This document shows, in pieces, positions 1 to 5,835 of a stretch of DNA of 6,765 nt. Under the pieces are notes generated by a model. The model was not told where the DNA came from. It worked only from the letters and a program-made list of their open reading frames with translations, and did no database searches. The position numbers and the translations under genes are program-made. Origin of the DNA: Planctomycetota bacterium (GTDB lineage Bacteria > Planctomycetota > Phycisphaerae > WQYP01); the NCBI GenBank assembly GCA_021805585.1, contig JAJZEY010000135.1, forward strand, positions 1 to 6,765, written 5' to 3'. Position 1 is the stretch's first letter, and each line of letters begins with the position of its first letter.

Positions 1-735
1 CATCTTGTGTCCAGACTGGCCGCCGGAATGTCCGGTAAATCGTGCGGTCATGTTGCTTTCCTGCCGCACCGGTTCATGAAGCAACGCGGCAGCGGCACCC
101 TTGCCGCCCGCGTACTCAGGGGCACCAGCGCCAGGACCGCCGGTTTGACTGTCGTGGGTTTCTTTTGGTTGTTTTCGGCCCTTCGCCGGTTCAAAAATCT
201 GATGAATATGGTTGCCCAAGTCATACAGTTCAATTTTTATTCCAATCATTCCCGCTTTCAGCAGCAACTTTTTGTAACTGCCCGGTTCAATCGCGCCGGA
301 CAGGCCATAACTGTGCGCTGCCAGTGTTTCGGCAAGTTCCGGCGGCAGCAGCCGCTTGATCGCCACATCGTGGAGAATCATGTTTCCACCCGGCTTAAGC
401 ACGCGGACAATTTCCCGCAGTACCGCCATGCGGCTGCCCGCCATACAAACCGGTGCCCGACTGATAACCCAGTCGCAAGTGCCGGATGAAAGCGGAATGG
501 AATCGACCCGGCAAAGGTGAAATTCAACATTGGCCGCGCCGGTGCCGGCCGCCTGCTTGCGGGCCGCCGCAATGGCTGCCGGACTTGAATCAATCGCGAC
601 CAGTTTGCCGTGTGGCCCAAGAAGATCAGCGGTGTTAAGGCACGCCGCGAAATCGACGCAGCCGATCTCCACCATCATCTGCCCTGCAAGTGGCAAATGG
701 ATATCCTTACAACCAAAATCGGGGTTGACCAGCAT
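1..735 (-). CDS. SAM-dependent methyltransferase, ArsM/UbiE-like (3' end beyond window)
   Basis: The minus-strand frame is open from an ATG at 735 to the left edge (245 codons, no stop). Residues about 20-170 follow a class I Rossmann methyltransferase. Beta1 with motif I is VEIGC (22-26), beta2 ends in an acidic residue (VAID, 46-49), and beta4 with the next helix reads NVEFHLCRVDSIPL (69-82), CDWVIS (87-92) and REIVRVLKPGG (107-117). The region around SGAIEPGSYKKLLLKAGM (146-163) matches the C-terminal part of arsenite methyltransferases. The expected product methylates a small molecule or metalloid in the cytoplasm. Two things are odd. Motif I has lost the second and third glycines of the usual GxGxG, giving IGCVDF. 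The Cys that ArsM has just before its GA motif is Gly here, so true arsenite methylation is doubtful. After about residue 185 the protein becomes a Gly/Ala/Gln/Lys-rich tail. The start is uncertain: the frame stays open upstream to ATGs at 915 and 912, with a GTG at 768, and none has a good ribosome site. The upstream 60 codons look unlike a domain, so 735 is preferred. Confidence 0.72.
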   Translation of the reverse strand, partial: MLVNPDFGCKDIHLPLAGQMMVEIGCVDFAACLNTADLLGPHGKLVAIDSSPAAIAAARKQAAGTGAANVEFHLCRVDSIPLSSGTCDWVISRAPVCMAGSRMAVLREIVRVLKPGGNMILHDVAIKRLLPPELAETLAAHSYGLSGAIEPGSYKKLLLKAGMIGIKIELYDLGNHIHQIFEPAKGRKQPKETHDSQTGGPGAGAPEYAGGKGAAAALLHEPVRQESNMTARFTGHSGGQSGHKM

Positions 736-1340
736 GGAATTGTGTGAAGTTGCATTTCCGTTATGCACCGGCCCGCGTGGCGTTTTAGGCCCGATTCGCA
801 AGCGGGATGTAATAGAGGCCAGAAAAGCCGAAGGCGCGTTCCGCAGCCGGGCTGATTTGACGGTTGCTAAGCCGCCTCTGGACACTCTTGCCGGAGAATG
901 GCCCGCGGTCATCATTCAGCCCCCGCTGTTTTAACGCCGACACATGTGCAAGGCCATGACACGTCAATATAAGTATCCGCTTTTTTTTCAAAAGCACAGG
1001 ATTTTGCCACCGCGCGGCGGATCGCACGGCAAAGTGACTCTCTGGATGTATTCAACGGTTCGATTCTCCAACAAAGTGATCGGCCAAAGTCCGACTGGGA
1101 ACAAACCCTCGCAAATATTATCGGCTGGGCATTGCGGAATTCTTTAACCGGATTAGCGAATTCAGTGGTTCCGGCGGTCGCCAGCCCGAATGCCGGACCG
1201 CTTTCCATCCGTTACACGGTCAACCACCGCATTGTGGTGAGGATTGTCTTAAAAAATGCCTTGGCTAAACCATCGGCAATACACCGGTTGCCGCAATTAG
1301 CCGGGAGCGTTTGCGAATCAGCCTTATTGACGCTAGTATC
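736..1340. other. Gap between divergent genes, no supported gene
   Basis: This stretch separates the divergent methyltransferase and glycosyltransferase genes and should hold both promoters. Part of it (736-915) may instead be an N-terminal extension of the methyltransferase. An AT-rich patch at about 965-995 contains TATAAG (968-973), but I find no convincing -35 partner on either strand. A plus-strand frame is open from 973 to 1422 and reads protein-like at first (SLDVFNGS, SDWEQTLANIIGW), yet it has no ATG or GTG start in its first 50 codons and runs into the glycosyltransferase in another frame. No tRNA, repeat array or clear terminator is seen. Confidence 0.5.
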
Positions 1341-1373
1341 ATGCCCAACGATCAATGTCTGGAGTCTTTCTGA
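1341..1373 (+). CDS. Possible 10-codon leader ORF ahead of the glycosyltransferase
   Basis: ATG at 1341 opens a frame of ten codons (MPNDQCLESF) ending in TGA at 1371-1373. The last base of that stop is the first base of the preferred glycosyltransferase ATG (TGATG). The GGAG ribosome site for the downstream gene lies inside this mini-ORF. Such an arrangement could allow translational coupling. The frame upstream of 1341 is open only back to a TAA at 1266-1268, so it is not the tail of an intact upstream gene. No Shine-Dalgarno is evident for the mini-ORF itself, and an ORF this short can arise by chance. Confidence 0.2.
   Translation: MPNDQCLESF
1361..1364 (+). promoter_or_regulatory. Ribosome binding site GGAG deciding the glycosyltransferase start
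   Basis: GGAG at 1361-1364 sits 8 nt before the ATG at 1373. It lies downstream of the alternative in-frame ATG at 1355, which has no comparable site, so it argues for initiation at 1373 and a protein six residues shorter. Confidence 0.6.
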
Positions 1374-2572
1374 TGTCAGGTGCGGACCGTCCGCGAATCG
1401 CGTGGTTGATTCGTGGAGATGAGCAATGGGGCGTAGCCCAAGCCGTGCAAGGTTTGGTCGCAGCGGTGCGACAGCGCGGTGTCACACCCGTCATCCTTGC
1501 GCTGACTGATGGGCATTTTGCCGAAAAGTGCCGCCAATCCGGTCTAATTGTCAAAACTCTGGGTTTGCCGCGGCCACCATCGCTGACCGGGAATATTCTC
1601 AATAAAATGCGATTGACAATGAAATTGTCCGCCTTCAGCCGAAAGGCCGCGCCAACGGTTGCCGCCGCGGTTCAGGAATGTCAGGCGGACTGGCTGCATT
1701 TTATCTGGGCCGATCTGATGGATGTTGCGGGCCGGGCGGCGGCCCACGCCGGTATTCCATGCACATGGGAAATGGCGACGATTCTGGGGCGGTATCCATT
1801 TGCCATCAATCGTCACATCCGGCAGCGACAATTGGCTAAATATGCCATCATCCCGCTGGCCAACAGCCGCTATACCGCCGCGAGCCTTGGCGATAAACCG
1901 GTAAAGACAACCGTGATGTACCTGGGCATAGATCCCGATCTCTTTAATCCCAAAACTGTAAAATTCCGCTCGCGCCGGGAATTCAGTATTCCTGAAGATG
2001 CGATTGTGCTGGGCGTGGTTGCACGACTCCGGTCCGCCAAGGGGCAGCTTCAGGTTATTCAGGCTATGGCGGCGCTTGGAAAGGAATATCCAAACCTCCA
2101 TCTGATTCTGGCCGGCGGAACGCTAACCGGCTCCGAGGATGCGTATCTGATGGAAATAAAAAAGATTGCCGAGGCCAACCATTTTACGCAGCGGCTGCAT
2201 GTGGTCGGCGAAATCGAACGCCCGGAAACGCTTTATGGAATCATAGATATACCAATTAACGCATTGCTGGGCGCGGAATCCTTTGGCCTTTCAGTGGTGG
2301 AAGCCATGATGATGGAACGTCCTGTTCTGGTTCATGCCGCCGGTGGCCCAAAAGAGACCGTTATTGACGGTATAACCGGCTGGCATATTCCGGAAGTGAC
2401 TTCCGCGTCGCTGCAGGTTGGATTAAAAAGAGCGATTGCCGACCGCCCGCGATGGAACCAAATGGGGCAGGCCGCCCGTGCCCATGCCCTCTCCAATTTC
2501 AGCATTCATCGGCAGGCTGATTGGTTTGTTGATCTGGTGCGAAACCGGCTTGCCTCGGCCAATCGTCCGTAA
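1373..2572 (+). CDS. Glycosyltransferase family 4 (GT-B fold)
   Basis: This protein of 399 residues (405 if the ATG at 1355 is used; numbering below is from 1355) has the usual length of a GT4 retaining glycosyltransferase. It would move a sugar from a nucleotide-sugar donor to a glycan, lipid or small-molecule acceptor on the cytoplasmic side of the membrane. The N-terminal Rossmann half opens with RIAWLIRGDEQWG (14-26), which in this family includes the acceptor-side glycine loop. ANSRYTAASL (169-178) and MYLGIDPDLFNP (188-199) are the typical hinge motifs (usually NS..T...L and V.nGiD...F.P). The donor half has VLGVVARLRSAKGQ (218-231), LILAGG (250-255) and the E-x7-E motif ESFGLSVVE (308-316), followed by RPVLVHAAGGPKE (322-334). 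There is no signal peptide or membrane segment. It stands alone, divergent from the methyltransferase and convergent with the ABC operon, so the donor and acceptor cannot be inferred from neighbours. A role in cell-surface polysaccharide or glycolipid synthesis is the most common one for the family. Confidence 0.9.
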   Translation: MSGADRPRIAWLIRGDEQWGVAQAVQGLVAAVRQRGVTPVILALTDGHFAEKCRQSGLIVKTLGLPRPPSLTGNILNKMRLTMKLSAFSRKAAPTVAAAVQECQADWLHFIWADLMDVAGRAAAHAGIPCTWEMATILGRYPFAINRHIRQRQLAKYAIIPLANSRYTAASLGDKPVKTTVMYLGIDPDLFNPKTVKFRSRREFSIPEDAIVLGVVARLRSAKGQLQVIQAMAALGKEYPNLHLILAGGTLTGSEDAYLMEIKKIAEANHFTQRLHVVGEIERPETLYGIIDIPINALLGAESFGLSVVEAMMMERPVLVHAAGGPKETVIDGITGWHIPEVTSASLQVGLKRAIADRPRWNQMGQAARAHALSNFSIHRQADWFVDLVRNRLASANRP

Positions 2573-3270
2573 ATTTCCCCGCCGATTGAATAATTGTGCG
2601 GTGGAAAAATCATCGGTTGCATTTCATGGAAAACGCTTCGGTTCGCCGTGCCGGCCGCCGGCTACTATCCCTTTAGCGCACCGGTAACCGGGCTGCCCAT
2701 ATATAACCGGCGAAGGCAGTGCCTGCCCAGGATCGGGTGTTACCAATCAAGTCCGGGCCGTATACATTCACAGTGCCTCGCCGCGGGGCGCACGGAGTTG
2801 TGCGAGTTCCACCAGTCACGCCAGCATCCGCAGCCGCCACGCCGGCCGCCCCGCAGCGTTGGGGGGCGGGTGTCTCGCCCGGCAAGTCATCGCTACCGGC
2901 TCGCAAGATGGCCGCTCCCCAATTGAACACCCAAATGGATCACCGGGCTGCGGAAACTGGCGCGCCAGCGGAGTTGAAGTTCTATTGCCACTGGCAATCG
3001 CACCGGTAGTCGCGGTGAAGGTATAACCTCGGATTTAATTTCGCACTGGCCCTTAATCGTAGCGGCGGCCCGTGGTTCCGGAAGGCACCGTGGTACCCGG
3101 CAACGTACTGATCCAGGTTGTCGACCTGTTCATTTTTCGTCGGCGCAATATGCGGCCGCCACCGGTGATTTCGGGCGTTGTGCGGGTGGCCGTCGGCTTT
3201 GCGGCGGCGCGGCAATTAGACAAGCATCGGAAGAAAAAATGGGGGGCGACCGTATCGTAAAAAGCGTCGC
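2573..3270. other. Long convergent gap with degenerate minus-strand coding traces
   Basis: About 700 bp between the 3' ends of the glycosyltransferase and the ABC operon hold no intact gene I can support. Several short open frames exist on both strands, all under 111 codons and without family motifs. One minus-strand frame gives TLPGTTVPSGTTGRRYD (about 3106-3056), then two TAA stops, then GYTFTATTGAIASGNRTSTP (about 3028-2969). These resemble Thr/Gly-rich beta-sandwich repeats of secreted or surface proteins. Another minus frame gives GTVNVYG and GNTRSWAGTAFAG near 2770-2700. This may be a decayed surface-protein gene or chance in GC-rich DNA. Confidence 0.35.
2846..2869. repeat. GC-rich inverted repeat / hairpin in the convergent gap
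   Basis: CCGCCCC (2846-2852) and GGGGCGG (2863-2869) form a perfect 7-bp stem with a 10-nt loop. An overlapping alternative, GGGCG (2864-2868) with CGCCC (2876-2880), could form a competing 5-bp stem. There is no T-tract on either side, so this is not a standard intrinsic terminator. It could be a dispersed palindromic element or a structure limiting read-through between the convergent genes. Confidence 0.4.
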
Positions 3271-3275
3271 TTACG
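3234..3275 (-). terminator. Weak candidate terminator of the sugar ABC operon
   Basis: At the end of the permease gene, the minus-strand RNA can pair GCGAC (3270-3266) with GTCGC (3250-3246), followed after a C-run by six T residues (3240-3235). A smaller alternative hairpin around the stop codon (CGTAAGC with GCTTTTTACG) competes with it. The stem is only 5 bp with a 15-nt loop, so the call is tentative. Confidence 0.25.
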
Positions 3276-4263
3276 TTTTGCCACCATTGCGCAGGCGGTC
3301 CATAAGCACTGCCACAATAATAATAAGCCCGGTAACAATATTCTGATACCCGTGGGGCAGGTTAATCTGCACGCATCCGTTGCGGATCGCCATGATGAAC
3401 ATGGCACCGATAACGGTTCCGACAATGGAACCCTGGCCACCCGTCAGGCTGGCACCGCCGATGACGGCGGCGGCAATGGCGGTCAGGGGTGTATTTTTGG
3501 AGGTGGTCGGATCCCCGGTGCCGTTTTCATTGGAAAACATCAGCACGCCCGCGATACCGGAAAACGCTCCACCTAGTATATATATCCATATCTTAACACG
3601 ATTAACGGCGATCCCGCAAAGTCGCGCGGTCTGTTCATTGGACCCAATCGCGAAAATATGCCTTCCAAACCGCGTGAAGCGAAGCATCAGGATCAGCAGA
3701 ACCGACAGAATCAGCATGATCCAGACGCCCCAGGGCAGAAAAAACGCTTTGGCCGGATTCATGAGTCCGTTCAGCCAGTTGGAATGCGTATACACTTCAC
3801 TTTCATCGCCCAGCACATCCGCAACACCGCGAAACGCCAGAAAGGTGCCCAGAGTCACAATAAATGGATTCAGGCCCAGCAGGGTTACGCAGCCGCCGTT
3901 GAACAGCCCGCACAGCGCTCCAACTCCAACGCCGCCGAAGGCGGCCAGCAGCGGGGACCAGTGTGCGTTAAGCATCAGGGCCACAGCCACTGAAACCACG
4001 GCAATGGTCGCACCGATGGAAATATCAATACCCGCGGCAATAATAATGGGTGTCGTGCCCAGCGCCGCAACCGCCACGACCACGCTTTGCAGCAGAATCT
4101 GTGATGCGTTGGCCGCGGTGGGGAACGTGTGCGGCCGAAGCGCGGAAAACAGTACTGCCACCAGCATCAGGCCGATGACCGGTCCAAGAATATTCAAAAT
4201 ACCGAGTCGCCGCGCCATGGCAACCGCATTTTGCATGTGTGTGATTTTCGCTGATGGTTTCAT
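3271..4263 (-). CDS. rbsC: Sugar ABC transporter permease, RbsC/CUT2 family
   Basis: The 330-residue integral membrane protein, close to the length of E. coli RbsC, forms the channel of a monosaccharide importer in the inner membrane. Hydrophobic segments run through most of the chain, starting near residues 22-41. Family motifs are clear: GIDISIGATIA (78-88), NPFIVTLGTFLAFRG (132-146), the cytoplasmic-loop region TRFGRHIFAIGSNEQTARLCGI (about 197-218) that contacts the ATPase, and AIAAAVIGGASLTGGQGSIVGT (about 262-283). The family usually has EL before the AIAA motif; here it is PL. The ATG at 4263 is chosen because it overlaps the stop of the upstream ATPase gene as ATGA, a classic coupling arrangement. 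A longer in-frame extension would lie inside the ATPase gene. It is the last gene of the visible operon. The symbol is a family label; the transported sugar is not shown by this protein. Confidence 0.93.
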   Translation of the reverse strand: MKPSAKITHMQNAVAMARRLGILNILGPVIGLMLVAVLFSALRPHTFPTAANASQILLQSVVVAVAALGTTPIIIAAGIDISIGATIAVVSVAVALMLNAHWSPLLAAFGGVGVGALCGLFNGGCVTLLGLNPFIVTLGTFLAFRGVADVLGDESEVYTHSNWLNGLMNPAKAFFLPWGVWIMLILSVLLILMLRFTRFGRHIFAIGSNEQTARLCGIAVNRVKIWIYILGGAFSGIAGVLMFSNENGTGDPTTSKNTPLTAIAAAVIGGASLTGGQGSIVGTVIGAMFIMAIRNGCVQINLPHGYQNIVTGLIIIVAVLMDRLRNGGKT

Positions 4264-5771
4264 GGTGTGGCCCCTGCTCCGGTTGCTTCCAGCATAATGT
4301 GTTCTTCGGTTATTTCCTTCACGTTGTGCGCGGGGCCTAACACGCCACGGCACATAACCGCTACGCGATCGCATACGCCCATGAGTTCCGGCAGATAACT
4401 GCTTACAAGAAGCACAGCTTTTCCGGCCAGGGCCAGTTCGTCAATTAATTTATATATCTGCGCTTTGCTGCCGACATCAATACCACGTGTCGGTTCGTCC
4501 AGCAGCAGCACATCCACGTCATGGTGCAGCAGGCGGCCGATGGCCACTTTCTGCTGATTTCCGCCGGAAAGGTCTCCGATTCTCTGTGCCGCCCCGCTGC
4601 ACCGCACCTTCATGACTTCAATCCAGCGGCTGCTTTCCATAGCCAGACCGGAAGGCGAAACAAAACGCCCCAGTCTGGAAAGTGTCAGATTATCCGCAAT
4701 GCTAAGCCCCAGTGCCAGGCCTTCGGTTTTTCGGTCTTCACTGACCATTCCCATGCCCTGCTTCCAGCGTCGTGCCGGCGAGGCGTGCCCGGTGTGAATG
4801 CCGATTTTAACTTCGCCATTTCGCGCCGGGTCCAGCCCAAAAAGTGCCCGCACCAGTTCCGTACGGCCCGCGCCCACCAGTCCGGCGATTCCCAGAACTT
4901 CCCCCCGCCTCAACCCAAGGGATGCACGGGCCGGTTTAACTTTCCCCGCCAGGTTGCCAACCGCCAGAATCACATCTCCAGGCTGATGGGCCGACCGTGG
5001 ATACAAATCCTCCACTTTGCGGCCGACCATAAGTGAAATAATCTGATCGGTGGATGCTTCCGCCGTGGCGCCGCCGCCAACGCTTTTTCCATCGCGCAGC
5101 ACGGTAAACCGGCTGGCGATTTCCTTGACTTCCTCAAGAAAATGGGAAATATAAATAATTCCATGACCTTGGTCGCGCAACCGGCGTATCAGCGTGAAAA
5201 GTCCCTCTATATCGCGGCTGGTCAGCGAACTGGTCGGCTCATCCAATACCACCACTTTGGAACCCACCGCCGTGGCCCGGCCAATTTCCACAAGCTGTCG
5301 GTCGGCGATTGAAAGACGCCCGACCGGCGCATCAACTGGAATGTCCGGCCGGCCAAGCTGCTCCATGGCTTGCAGGGCGATCCGACGAATTTTTGGCCAC
5401 GCCATCAGCGGGCCGCGCCCGGGTTCCATGCCCAGCACAATATTTTCCATGACCGACAGGTGCGGGGCCAGAGAAAGTTCCTGATAGATCATCGCCACAC
5501 CCTGCCGACGGGCATCCATCGGGTCGCGTGGTTGATAACTCCGTCCCTGAAGGAACATTTCCCCCTCATCCGGCTGGTGGGCACCGGAAAGGGTTTTCAT
5601 AAGGGTGCTTTTGCCGGCACCGTTTTCGCCAACCAGTGCCAGAACTTCACCGGCGTTCACGTGCAGGTCCACGCCATCCAGTGCCTGGGTCGCACCAAAG
5701 CGCTTGCGAATCCCCTGCATGCGCAAAAGCGGTGCCGAAGCAGCAGTCGGGTCGATGGTCATACTGGACAT
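4260..5771 (-). CDS. rbsA: Sugar ABC transporter ATP-binding protein, RbsA/MglA family
   Basis: The 503-residue cytoplasmic protein carries two fused nucleotide-binding domains, as in RbsA, MglA and XylG, and powers sugar import through the adjacent permease. Domain 1 has Walker A GENGAGKST (48-56), Q-loop YQELS (96-100), a family-style signature LSIADRQ (153-159), Walker B VVVLDEPTSSL (173-183) and the switch His at 210 (ISHFLEE). Domain 2 has the degenerate Walker A GLVGAGRTE (297-305) with Arg in place of Lys, signature LSGGNQQK (401-408) and Walker B LLLDEPTRGID (422-432). It has SSYLPE where a switch His would be. This asymmetry is normal for the family, so one ATP site is the active one. 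The start at 5771 gives a short leader before the first beta strand; Met4 at 5762 is an alternative, and no strong ribosome site distinguishes them. It lies 57 bp after the binding-protein gene and overlaps the permease gene by 4 nt. Confidence 0.95.
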   Translation of the reverse strand: MSSMTIDPTAASAPLLRMQGIRKRFGATQALDGVDLHVNAGEVLALVGENGAGKSTLMKTLSGAHQPDEGEMFLQGRSYQPRDPMDARRQGVAMIYQELSLAPHLSVMENIVLGMEPGRGPLMAWPKIRRIALQAMEQLGRPDIPVDAPVGRLSIADRQLVEIGRATAVGSKVVVLDEPTSSLTSRDIEGLFTLIRRLRDQGHGIIYISHFLEEVKEIASRFTVLRDGKSVGGGATAEASTDQIISLMVGRKVEDLYPRSAHQPGDVILAVGNLAGKVKPARASLGLRRGEVLGIAGLVGAGRTELVRALFGLDPARNGEVKIGIHTGHASPARRWKQGMGMVSEDRKTEGLALGLSIADNLTLSRLGRFVSPSGLAMESSRWIEVMKVRCSGAAQRIGDLSGGNQQKVAIGRLLHHDVDVLLLDEPTRGIDVGSKAQIYKLIDELALAGKAVLLVSSYLPELMGVCDRVAVMCRGVLGPAHNVKEITEEHIMLEATGAGATP

Positions 5772-5797
5772 GGAACACCCAAAAATTCCGTTGACCG

Positions 5798-5835
5798 CGC
5801 GGGGGCGCGTTACTGACGCGGGGGCGCGTTACTGA
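5798..5835. repeat. Perfect 19-bp tandem duplication across the binding-protein stop codon
   Basis: The unit CGCGGGGGCGCGTTACTGA occurs twice head to tail at 5798-5816 and 5817-5835, with no mismatch. The second copy contains the reverse complement of the last binding-protein codons (Gln, TAA stop at 5829-5831). The first copy lies wholly between the two genes. Each unit can fold a small CGCG-GGGG-CGCG hairpin, so the intercistronic RNA may carry two adjacent structures. Confidence 0.9.

Noticed and set aside
530..934. 134-codon plus-strand frame opposite and upstream of the methyltransferase
   Set aside because: Most of it is antisense to the methyltransferase motifs. The remainder is not enough to support a gene.
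1544..2101. 185-codon minus-strand frame inside the glycosyltransferase
   Set aside because: Antisense shadow of a well-supported GT4 gene, with no recognisable motif of its own.
2577..2610. Possible terminator just after the glycosyltransferase stop (CCGCCG with CGGTGG)
   Set aside because: The stem is 6 bp with a G-T pair and a 14-nt loop, and it is followed by A residues, not T, on the transcribed strand.
2719..3009. 96-codon plus-strand frame in the convergent gap
   Set aside because: Pro/Ala/Arg-rich composition expected from GC-rich DNA, no ribosome site and no domain. The same DNA reads equally open on the minus strand.
4260..4263. 4-nt overlap of the ATPase and permease genes
   Set aside because: An ATGA overlap is an ordinary operon junction, useful only for fixing the permease start.
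3380..4297. 305-codon open frame on the plus strand opposite the permease gene
   Set aside because: It is the antisense shadow of the permease gene. Its translation lacks any domain pattern, while the minus strand gives clear RbsC family motifs.
4857..4883. Missing Walker A lysine in the second ATPase domain (GLVGAGRTE)
   Set aside because: This substitution is standard in RbsA/MglA/XylG-type tandem ATPases and does not mean a broken gene.
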